Shown here piece after piece: positions 1 through 7,395 of a DNA stretch of 26,184 bases. The position numbers and the translations under genes are program-made. The notes under the pieces were generated by a model, which searched no databases, was not told where the DNA came from, and saw only the letters and a list, made by a program, of their open reading frames with translations. The stretch is from Reticulitermes lucifugus (taxonomy: Eukaryota; Arthropoda; Insecta; Blattodea; Rhinotermitidae). Numbering within the stretch: position 1 is the first letter of the stretch; each line of letters begins with the position of its first letter. The DNA lies in the NCBI GenBank assembly GCA_026260175.1, contig JAKCWW010002829.1, positions 3,886-30,069 of the forward strand, in the 5' to 3' direction.

Positions 1-87
1 TGTGGCTAACCCTAAATCTGGCCCTGATTATTCAGTGTTTATCATGAAATAATATATTATTTTAATTTCACATACCCCTTAAGATGT

Positions 88-134
88 CTTTGTGTACCCC
101 CGGGGGTACGCGTACCCCAGGTTGAATACCACTG
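88..134 (-). mobile_element. hAT-type transposon terminal inverted repeat, element truncated by window edge
   Basis: Read on the minus strand from 134 inward, the sequence begins CAGTGGTATTCAACCTGGGG and continues into GTACGCGTACCCCC. This CAGTGGT...CAACCTGGGGGTACGC pattern is the familiar terminal inverted repeat of many animal hAT elements (established knowledge, from memory). The element would extend left, out of the window, and the 8 bases just outside the terminus (135-142, ttatataa) would be one copy of the 8-bp target-site duplication typical of hAT. The partner end is not in the window, so the duplication cannot be verified here. No transposase is visible. Confidence 0.6.
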
Positions 135-142
135 TTATATAA

Positions 143-1830
143 ATCACTAATGACCCTTTTCTGTGTCACATTCAGCTTTTAAATTTCGCCCTTGATTGGC
201 AGGTCATTTCAACACAGTCAGTTTTTCCAGTAGTGCAGAATGAATGCAGTTAAAAGAGACAATACAGAAAATTCTTTTGTTTCAGTTTGCAACTTCTCAT
301 AGTTCAAGTACTGTACTGGTAATGTCAGTAGCATTCAGAATTTTATGCCACACTATAGGCATGAAGACATGTCATGCCCAGGCCAAGAGATGACTGGGTG
401 AGGCTTAGCAATATTTCACACAGAGGTGTGCATAAAAATGTTCTTCTACAAATGCCACTGTATTGTATGCATAAGTCAGTCCTACATTGTCCTCCATGTA
501 CATATATAGTGTCCAGGCTTGGATTTTTGTGGAGTTGGATGGAACTTGTAGTTCTGCAGTGGCATGTAGGTAACTGTATGTGGGGTTACTTATGACTGAA
601 ATGGTCGTAAGTGTTCAGATGGTCATGAGGCTACGTAAGGAGGGCAAGCAGTCTGAGTCTCGGGATGCCTGTTTGGTCTTGCATGGTGGCTACGATTTGA
701 GGACACAGTGGGTTATATGTATGCTGTGCCGTTGTGTCAGGGAAAGCAAAGATATTGAGAGTGATTTTGTCCTTCCTTTTTTCCTCTTCTTGCCATTACT
801 TGGAAATCAACTTCTCAAGTTTAGAGGTGATGTACAATTTTTTTATTTTGTAATTAGAAATGTTTATATCCATGTCTTTACTTGAATGAGTAAGTCTTAG
901 TTTGTTACATAAGTATGAGTTTGTACATAAGTTAGAGAAAGAATCAAGATGTATAGTAGCTCTTAGGATGTTTTTTTACTACAAGTTCTTAATGTACTTG
1001 CATTAAGCCTCTCATTATTTTATGAATTTTTTTTAGAAATGTAGTCATTAGTCTGTTATGTTTAAAGTGAATGTCTTCTCTAAAACAGTTCTGCTTAGAG
1101 ATTCTAGTCAGTAATTTCATTATGCAAAATATTGAATAAAGATGTGAATTTTTGTAAGAAATAAAAGTGAATTTTAGTCGTGGAACATACTTGGTCTGAA
1201 TGAATATAATGTAAGAAACTATCTTTCTTCGCAGATAATGTACAGATAGATGTTCTTGATAGGTTGTTACGAACTCTTATCTTTGTACCAGCTGTGAGAT
1301 CTGAATCTCTTTCATTTACTACAGTATTCACTTACTATGACATGAACTATTGTAATGTACTTATTTGTCAAACCTAAGAAATCATCACAGAAGCTAACAA
1401 ACTCAACATTGTTGCTTCCAACATAGATGAGGCTGTTATGTAAAGATGCTTGTTCAGTGAATGAAGCCACATTTCATTTGAAGGTTTGATGTACTCAGTT
1501 ACTCATGCAGGTTGTTTACTGTGAACAGCATTTCCCACAGTATTTTGCTGTAAAAAAGAGGGAAGGACATAGGTTGTTAGGCATTTTGCCTCCTACATTT
1601 TGATCACATGAGTTATTAACATTGTCATCTCTGTGTTTATCTGCATGTTAGAAAGGTTGCCTGTACCTTATAGAATTAATAAGGGATGATATACTAATTT
1701 AATATGTATTGTAATAATTATTACCATTATGAATTCATAGTGGTATACTAAAATATTAATAAAATAAGTTACAAGTTACTTGTTTAAGTTTAAAATATAT
1801 GTGCCTGTGTTTTGTTGATATATCGTTAAA
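143..1830. other. Unassigned AT-rich stretch without a recognisable gene
   Basis: No convincing ORF, RNA gene or repeat was recognised. Short plus-strand ORFs of 73 codons (374-595) and 101 codons (580-885) show no domain or compositional sign of coding. The plus strand looks rich in T and G relative to A and C through much of the stretch, and AATAAA-type hexamers occur near 1135 and 1161, so a long 3' untranslated region of a gene lying to the left is possible. This is inference; nothing in the sequence proves transcription. Confidence 0.3.
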
Positions 1831-1988
1831 AATGCCAGCGAAGTAACATCCTTCTTCTCTGGTACTACTGTGTGCCTAACTATGTTCCTCCATTTGTTCC
1901 TGTCTAGCGCTGTGGTCTTCTGGCCTCAGATTCCCAGGATCTGTACATCTTGTTCTGTGCTCTCTAACTACCTCATTGAAGGTCTTCC
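1831..1988 (-). mobile_element. Decayed non-LTR retrotransposon ORF2 C-terminal tail
   Basis: On the minus strand one frame reads GRPSMR*LESTEQDVQILGI then *GQKTTALDRNKWRNIVRH and on to about SLAF. This matches the layout of the arginine-rich tail that ends many insect LINE ORF2 proteins: a GRP-x-x-RW block, an acidic D/E-rich segment, then ALDRNxWRxIVR. Two in-frame stops interrupt it; the first falls where the family normally has tryptophan, so TGG to TAG decay is the simplest reading. The fragment is 5'-truncated, with no reverse transcriptase domain. Immediately beyond its 5' end on the minus strand lies the plus-strand SINE piece starting near 2022. The LINE clade is not resolved. Confidence 0.6.
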
Positions 1989-2021
1989 TTGTACCTTTTG
2001 ATGTTTTTAAGGTTAGTTACC

Positions 2022-2160
2022 TGTGGGGGGGGGGTAAAGTGGCTGGAGACCGAAGCTGGCTACTTACTTCCATATAGTGCAAATGTTAAGAACGCTTGGA
2101 GCTGTACCTCCACCTCCCCTTCCATATGCCTTTCATGGTGTGGTGCTTAATTGTGTACAG
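2022..2160 (+). repeat. 5'-truncated SINE (family 1), 3' body only
   Basis: The stretch begins with a run of ten G (2025-2034) and continues GGTAAAGTGGCTGGAGACCG, later GGAGCTGTACCTCCACCTCC. The same order (G-run then GTAAAG, a GGCCGG-like block, CTGAC/CTGGC, then GGAGC and a CTCC-rich segment) is found in the fuller copy at 18608-18898 and, on the minus strand, in the copy at 3424-3721. The tRNA-like head with its A and B boxes is missing, so this is a truncated insertion. The alignment was made by eye; the copies are strongly diverged. Confidence 0.5.
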
Positions 2161-2427
2161 GGAGAACTTCATTTTTTTGTTAACTACAGTATTCTGCCTA
2201 CATATGCTAATGCTGTGTTTATTCTGCTTTAAACTTGCATAACAAACACAGCACATTCCTGATTACCTTTATTTGTTTACAAACGAAACACAATAAAACC
2301 AATCCCATGTTTATCATGACTATCCACAGTGTTTTAAATAAATTTGCTAGAGGTACTTACGACCAGAATACTTCAAGTTGCATTGTTCATTTATAAAACC
2401 AACTAAATGCACTTACGATATACGCAG
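2161..2427. other. Unassigned AT-rich spacer
   Basis: No gene or recognised repeat is seen between the truncated SINE and the left arm of the inverted repeat at 2428. It is short, AT-rich and has no ORF of note. Confidence 0.3.
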
Positions 2428-2444
2428 TATTACAGTCTTTCATT

Positions 2445-2494
2445 ACTCCTACATGTTTCGGTATACTCGTATTACTTTGCCATCATCAAGGAGT
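2445..2494 (-). ncRNA. Hammerhead-ribozyme-like motif, type A, left arm (probably inactive)
   Basis: On the minus strand the order is ACTCC (2494-2490), TTGATGA (2489-2483), a variable stem II region closed by GG and CC, GAAA, CATG, T, A, then GGAGT (2449-2445). Stem I would be 5 base pairs. The first core base, normally C, is T, and an extra T follows the core box before stem II. Both changes would be expected to reduce or abolish self-cleavage. The assignment rests on motif order and base pairing only. Confidence 0.45.
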
Positions 2495-2634
2495 TCACAC
2501 ACCAACTTAAAACTTGCTAAAATATAATTACAGCAGTCATAATTATTATATGTAGCATTTAGCAGCCTAATGCTACATGTGTGTATTACTGCTGTAATCT
2601 TTTGTATTTTAGCAAGTTTCAAGTTGGTGTGTGA

Positions 2635-2678
2635 ACTCCTTGATGATGGCAAATTAATATGCCGAAACATGTAGGAGT
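2635..2678 (+). ncRNA. Hammerhead-ribozyme-like motif, type A, right arm (probably inactive)
   Basis: ACTCC (2635-2639) pairs with GGAGT (2674-2678) as stem I. The core box is TTGATGA (2640-2646), with T in place of the invariant C. Stem II is GGC (2648-2650) with GCC (2661-2663) around a 10-base loop, followed by GAAA (2664-2667), the loop CATG, T (2672) and A (2673) as the expected cleavage base. The segment ACATGT is self-complementary, so two molecules could form stem III between them, as proposed for minimal hammerheads in retroelements. Confidence 0.5.
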
Positions 2679-2699
2679 AATGAAAGACTGTAATAGTGT

Positions 2700-3420
2700 G
2701 TTTTTAATTTATTTTATAAGTGAACAGTTCAATTAACATGCGCGGAATGAATAATTTCAAGATTGAAATTGTACTATAATGCCGATGACAGCGTGTCAGT
2801 AATATGCCTGTTCACTTCACCTGGTCCATAAGGATGGAGTGATTGTAATGAATCTGGTATTACCGGTCCTTTATACTATAAATTGTGGCCAGATGTCATT
2901 CAGCTTTACAACTGGACAACACGGATTGCCATTTTACATTTATTCAGCTAGAAACGCGGACAGACCTACATAACAGCCATTGCAGTTACTAAGCCGGTAG
3001 GGACCCGTGTGCACGTGTGAACTAAATAGACTTACTGACACAAAACTGCGTGCAGTGACACGTGCATTTTGCCGGTCTTGTGACATTAAATTTCACTGAT
3101 GTGTTATTGAAGGTTCTGCATAAACATAATCGTAGGTGTCTCCATTTATAGACTTAGGGGAACGGTTAGCAGTGTTTAATTTGTGTAAACTTTGCGTCAC
3201 AGTTTACATTCCCTGCACATAAGTGCTGCATACCAGTAACTAACTCCACGAAGCAGAGTCGTTCATGAGGAGCTAATAATCTGTCATCTGGTCAAGAAAT
3301 TCCCAGCCATTTAATGCAAACTCCGCAGAGGATTCCCCTACTCGGACTGAAATCCCACTCTGACCACGGCCTGGGGGCTCAATCCTGCGTGATTGCACTA
3401 CTGGAAACTTATCTATAGGC
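2700..3420. other. Unassigned stretch; weak TATA-like site near 2870
   Basis: No ORF of note. A TATA-like string (ctttatactataaat, about 2870-2884) is followed after about 15 bases by tcattcag, which could be a core promoter, for example of a retroelement terminal repeat, but AT-rich DNA gives such strings often. Near 3380 a ggctcaatcctg string resembles a tRNA B box but no A box partner was found. Confidence 0.2.
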
Positions 3421-3423
3421 CAG

Positions 3424-3721
3424 ATACCGCGGTAAAGGTAAAGGTGTACATTTCCCCGTCCACATCATGAAGGGATGTAGGGGGAGTAGAGGTATAGCTC
3501 TTCTCATTCGGCGCTAGATGGAGGTGAGTGGTCAGTATCGCACTCCGGCCGCTTAACCCCCGGGGAAGAACCCCGATCCCAATTGAATAGGAGGCTGCGT
3601 GGGCCCCAGAGCCGGTCTGTACGGTTTTGAGAAGAGAAAGATCTCTTGCCTCTAACGGGATTCAAACCCTGGATTGTCCAGCCCGTACCTTATAATCACT
3701 ATACNTGCAACTGTTCCGTAC
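3424..3721 (-). repeat. tRNA-derived SINE (family 1), minus strand, near full length
   Basis: Read on the minus strand, an A-box-like segment (TATAGTGATTATAAGG, 3703-3688) is followed by a B box GGTTTGAATCC (3668-3658), the internal promoter arrangement of tRNA-derived SINEs. The body then reads GGGGGTTAAGCGGCCGG and CACTCACCTCCATCTAGC, ending in a repeated ACCTTT tail (plus strand ggtaaaggtaaaggt from 3431). The body corresponds to the copies at 2022, 9451 and 18608. No clear target-site duplication was found. The single ambiguous base of the window, N at 3705, lies at the head. SINEs are copied by the machinery of a partner LINE. Confidence 0.75.
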
Positions 3722-3810
3722 TGATCTACTGCCATCCCTGTGTTCTTGATAATGTGGTGACTAAAGTTTTCGATGCCAGCAGGGGCCCAAGGTAGGCAAG
3801 GTCGCTGGCT

Positions 3811-4536
3811 TGAATGACGTTACGAATAAAGGCCCTAAGGGATCTGCCAAAATGCGCGATGGCCTTTGTCACGAACGTGACGCAGACCACCGCAAGTGCC
3901 CGTCTGTGACCCCACGCCGCCATCATTCTATCGACAAATCACTCTACTCCACAAGGTTGGCAGGCTGTTGGAGAAGGTCCTACTCGCTAGGATTCTAAGT
4001 GACGTAAGCGAGTATGGGCTGTTGCGTGACCAGCCGTGTGGGTTCCGGCCCAGACTCGACGCGACGCTACAGCTGGTCCGTCTCTTTGGAACAGTCAACA
4101 GAAATTTTGACAAGAGTATGCTGAGAGATGCAGTTTTCCTAGATGTGGCTACAGCCTTCGCCATCCTGCGAGCCGGTCTTCTGTACAGGCTAGGCATGCT
4201 GAATTGCCCAGCCTGTTTGGTGAAGACCATGTTCTCATATCGTCGTGCACGGAAGTTCCAAACGTCCTGCTCAGCCACATTGACCTGTTGTGACATGCGG
4301 GCTGGAGTGGTTCCAGGTGCACTGTTCTGCACCGTGTTCAGCCAGTATGCAAACGACATGCCGACACCCTCCTGCCTTGGCGAACTGGCCAGCTATGCGG
4401 TTGACGCGGCTCTCCTAGCCACGTCCCACAAGCCGTCGCTACCCGTTGGTTGTCTGGAGACCAATCTCAATAGGCTGAGGACTGGAGGATTGAGATTAAC
4501 GTTTCGAAAATAACACTGTACCGTTCTTTCTGTTAG
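3811..4536 (+). pseudogene. Jockey-type non-LTR retrotransposon reverse transcriptase fragment, inactivated
   Basis: The central frame from 3932 to 4510 encodes RQITLLHKVGRLLEKVLLAR (the RPISLLS region), then GLLRDQPCGFRP, FLDVATAF (motif A, catalytic Asp codon 4142-4144 kept but the usual final Asp replaced by Ala), RAGVVPG (motif B, usual Gln replaced by Pro, from 4298), YANDMP, and SYAVDAAL (motif C, where the YADD box has become YAVD at 4394-4405). Upstream, 3829-3918 in another frame reads KALRDLPKCAMAFVTNV, and a deletion removes the usual stretch before RPISLL. Downstream, DWRIEINVSK follows in a further frame up to the stop at 4534-4536. The endonuclease and the C-terminal part are absent. 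Frameshifts and lost catalytic residues show a dead copy. Confidence 0.85.
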
Positions 4537-5391
4537 TTGTACATCTGCTCCAATGGGAAAACAGTTGCCATGGCTTATAACATTTCTCAAAGTTTGGAGA
4601 AACCAAGGAGAACTTGAAAATCTTCAAGAATAGCTGGTTGCATGACCAAGATTCGAATTAGGAACCTCCGAAGTACGAAGCCGAATTTGTGTAAGTAAAT
4701 AAATGGATCGTAGTGTTCAGAAGAAATGAATGTCTAGCACCACTCCTGTGTTTGCACAGAGTCGTAAATAAATAAGTCACAGAATGCCCAAGAAACAAAT
4801 CGCTTCGGAGATTTCACATGCACTCGAAATTCTTTCTCCTGGAATCTTCCCAGGTGTGCCGCTTTCTAGCTTGGCCGGTAGGTTGAACACTTTGGGATAT
4901 GTGTATGCTTTTATTGGATCGAGATTTATTTTGTGTTGAATTTAATAATTGTGAATCTTTTGTTATTCAGCATAGTTTTCTTTGTTCCATTTTGTAATAA
5001 CTATGACACGTTCTCAGTAACTTTAGGCTGTCCATTGTCCACTTCCAAACTATGGTACTTGTGAAACGGGCATGACGCAGCGAGCCTCGTTCTTTGACTT
5101 GTCTTTTGTTAGGCACTGGCAACGTCCTGTATTGATGGGCATAGCGTGTCTTTCTTCTACTCTTTTCACAAGCCTGGGATCGAAATGCGCCTGTCGAGGA
5201 ATGTTCGATTACACACAGAGTGCCCAAAACAATAATTAGATACAGAATTCCCATATAAGCAATCCCGAGCACCATTGGTAGGGGTTGCACAGGGTGTACG
5301 AAAACCAATTGCCTAAGGAAATCCCACTGCTCGAGGAAATGTCACGTTGGTACTATAATTCACGCATTATTTTAACGCCATACGCAAACAT
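4537..5391. other. Unassigned stretch; one 45-50 base segment shared with 9739-9785
   Basis: The segment 4648-4695 resembles 9739-9785 (see findings). A 113-codon minus-strand ORF (4967-5308) begins with a hydrophobic run (VLGIAYMGILYLIIVLG) but has no recognisable domain, no neighbouring gene and no conserved motif, so I treat it as chance. Nothing else was recognised. Confidence 0.3.
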
Positions 5392-5624
5392 CAGGATGCG
5401 AGGTGATCACTGTCAACTACACATCTGGAAAGGGCAGTTGGAACACTACCAGACCGTTTTAACCAGTATCTAACATCTGACTTCACTCAACACTACATTA
5501 TAAGGAAGCATGGTCGTCTGTTCTAATAGGCGATACATAACCACAGGATGTGTGAAGGGAAATATCGACTACACACCTGGGGAGGACAGTTCAAACTACA
5601 AAACCAGGTTAAAAGATCTGACTT
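5392..5624 (+). repeat. Diverged local direct duplication, two units about 150 bases apart
   Basis: Unit 1 (5392-5483) and unit 2 (5544-5624) share, in order, CAGGATG, ACTACACA-CTGG, CAGTT, AAC-AC, ACC, and ATCTGACTT. The words come in the same order with similar spacing, but intervening bases are strongly diverged, so this is an old duplication rather than a recent tandem array. Similarity may extend some 15 bases further upstream (cgccatacgcaaacat against cgatacataacca). No function is apparent. Confidence 0.6.
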
Positions 5625-6159
5625 GGAGCAGCCATCGTTTATATGTAGCCAAAACGTAATTTATTTTTATAATAAAAGGGTAACAGAAATGTTAATATTC
5701 ATTTGACATTTAAGACACACGCATTGGTCACTCGGGGCAAACCCACTGCTCGATTATAGCGTCGTTGCTAGGATACGGGGAATGCAAAACATTCAGCGCA
5801 GATTTCTCTGCACGGGCTCGACATTAGCTTGTATAATAATGAACTTACTGCCCGCTTTGCTACAGTGATTTTGGTTCGTATTGGCAGGAAGGCAGTTGTC
5901 GCATTTTATCATTTCTTAATTAATTTAAAGTAGATTCGTTTTCTTCCTTGCGTCCAATGTCGGTCGTTCCCAGTTCATAATTTTACCGCATTTCGACGGT
6001 ATATAACCAATTCAGCTGATAAAACGTTGTTAAATAAACCTTAGGAGCTAGCTACACTGAAGTATATTTTGCCTGTCCCATTTCATCGTGTGCGTTTTCT
6101 AGCGTCACAAATTTATAGTGTAGAAGACGCTTTTTGGTTATTTTATTACGTATGTTTCG
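5625..6159. other. Unassigned AT-rich stretch
   Basis: No ORF, RNA gene or repeat recognised; it leads into the less AT-rich segment starting near 6160. Confidence 0.3.
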
Positions 6160-6569
6160 GTGGGCGTGACTTCGTATGACGGATCAGTATCCGGGATTCG
6201 TCATTGGTCGATCAATAACCCCCCTACCTTTGCAACACATTAGGTGGGGGGAAAATCAAGGGTCCTCCTGCAAGCTTGGCAACACTGCAAGGCACGGAAC
6301 GACCCATTCCGTCTTGTGACACGGCTGCAGCAAGGAGGGTAACAGGTCTTTTCCCTCCCTTAGTTGTTTCATAACTGAAATAATTATTCACGACTGTGCA
6401 TTGCGGATTCTGACTAGGCTTTATCTTGACAGCGGTTGTTAGTGGTGTGTGTTGTGTTTTGTGTTTAGCTGAGACGTTATTCCCGTGGACTTCGCCCAGT
6501 ACACGAGTATTGCATGGTGTGAATCAAAGTGGCCTCGGATGAAGCTGCAGACTTACACTTTTGGTGAGT
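6160..6569 (+). promoter_or_regulatory. Possible promoter and first exon ending at a splice donor
   Basis: The segment is richer in G, C and CpG than its surroundings and free of recognised repeats. It contains an inverted CCAAT box (attgg near 6204). An ATG at 6539-6541 opens a short frame, MKLQTYTF, interrupted by GTGAGT at 6564-6569, a strong match to an insect 5' splice site. This could be the first coding exon of a host gene or of a DNA transposon; the short peptide faintly recalls the start of Tigger/Brinker-type DNA-binding domains, but eight residues prove nothing. No following exon was identified in the window, so the call is tentative. Confidence 0.25.
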
Positions 6570-7113
6570 CAATAACATACATTATATTTAATACAGACTG
6601 TTGTCTGTTTTAAACGAACTACCTGTTGAAGTGACATTTTGTAACAGTGAACTAGGTCATGTCATAGCTAGAGTAAAGCGAGTGGCTAATGAAGGAGACC
6701 GGAGTGCGATTTCTGAAAGTAACTGGGATTTTTCTCTTCGCTGTCACTGTGTTCGCGCCATTTTTGGAGACCGGCCATACTTTATCTATTGCGGATGCTA
6801 ACCTTCTTCACGGAGGTAGAGCGGTCTAAGTTTTAATTGAACTTAATTAATTTCTTTAACTACCCTGTCGGTAGCTTATATTAAACAGTGTTAAGCGATT
6901 AAGTTGTTAGTGACTAATGAACTGGAAGAGATGTGAAAGGAGAGGTTGTGGCCTAATATGTTATATTGTCGTAGTATTTGCCTGGAGGGACTGAGGGAAA
7001 CCATGAACATTCCAGTCAGGAAAGTGAGCCGAGTTTTGAAACCGGCACCTCTCGAATGCGAAGCAAGATTACTATTTTTTATACTGTTTATTCCTTACAT
7101 TGTCGATAAGCAA
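6570..7113. other. Unassigned stretch after the possible splice donor
   Basis: Short plus-strand ORFs (6601-6801 and 6946-7164) show no recognisable domain; the second runs into the inverted repeat. If the donor at 6564 is real this would be intron. Confidence 0.25.
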
Positions 7114-7395
7114 TTCGCAACACTCAGATCAACAAAATGCACAATGTTGTTTCTTAGATATTAATATTATATCACAAAATATTCCTACATGTTTCGATCC
7201 CATCATAGTATATGTATACATCATGTATACTGTGTTCAAAGGTTCCTAATTTGGTTTGGTGCAGTATTGCTTTGGTTGGTTCCCTGATGATGATCCCTTG
7301 GGGATCGAAACATGTAGGAATATTTTATGTGCTGTTATAATATAAATATCTAAGAAACAATATTGTGCATTTTGTTGGTCTCTGAGTGTTGCGAA
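7114..7395. repeat. Inverted repeat with hammerhead-like core (type A)
   Basis: Left arm 7114-7201 and right arm 7301-7395 are imperfect reverse complements of about 90 bases, both ending outward in TTCGCAACACTCAG and carrying TGCACAAT-TTGTTTCTTAGATATT. The roughly 100-base centre contains an exact 17-base palindrome GTATACATCATGTATAC (7214-7230) and the 5' half of the right-hand hammerhead-like motif. The left arm appears to lack 9 bases that form the stem II hairpin on the right. The outer arms share the words ATTGTGCATTTT with the tail of the motif at 14644-14684, so these belong to one family. A Penelope-like terminal repeat is the best explanation (inference). Confidence 0.8.
7280..7320 (+). 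ncRNA. Minimal type I hammerhead-ribozyme-like motif (best copy)
   Basis: In order: TTCC (7280-7283), the intact core box CTGATGA (7284-7290), one extra T (7291), a 6-bp stem II GATCCC/GGGATC (7292-7297 with 7301-7306) closed by TTG, GAAA (7307-7310), the tetraloop CATG, T (7315), A (7316, expected cleavage base) and GGAA (7317-7320), which pairs with TTCC as stem I. A15.1 and U16.1 would pair as a one-base-pair stem III, and ACATGT is self-complementary, allowing a dimer with a longer stem III. All canonical core bases are present; the extra U before stem II is the only departure. Known relatives occur in Penelope-like retroelements. Confidence 0.6.

Larger units (their letters stand above)
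2428..2695. repeat. Near-complete inverted repeat with two hammerhead-like cores (type A)
   Basis: The left arm (2428-2559) and right arm (2568-2695) are reverse complements over almost their full length, roughly 130 bases each, with about 8 bases between them. Each arm holds, in its own orientation, ACTCC-TTGATGA-TGG...CC-GAAACATGTA-GGAGT, the order of a type I hammerhead (see the two ncRNA entries). The outer sequence of both arms reads away from the core as GGAGTAATGAAAGACTG. Facing terminal repeats are a known arrangement in Penelope-like retroelements; the identity of this element is inferred from that. The arms differ mainly within the stem II region and near the centre. Confidence 0.8.

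Noticed and set aside
580-885. 101-codon plus-strand ORF
   Set aside because: No domain, no conserved motif and no supporting signal; such lengths are expected by chance.
2428-2695. Interpretation as a microRNA precursor or CRISPR-like repeat
   Set aside because: The arms are far longer than a microRNA hairpin, and there are no regularly spaced direct repeats; the hammerhead-like core explains the conserved words better.
3928-4359. 143-codon minus-strand ORF
   Set aside because: It is the antisense shadow of the Jockey reverse transcriptase fragment on the plus strand.
4967-5308. 113-codon minus-strand ORF with a hydrophobic N-terminal segment
   Set aside because: One hydrophobic stretch in AT-rich DNA is common; no family, promoter or neighbour supports a membrane protein.
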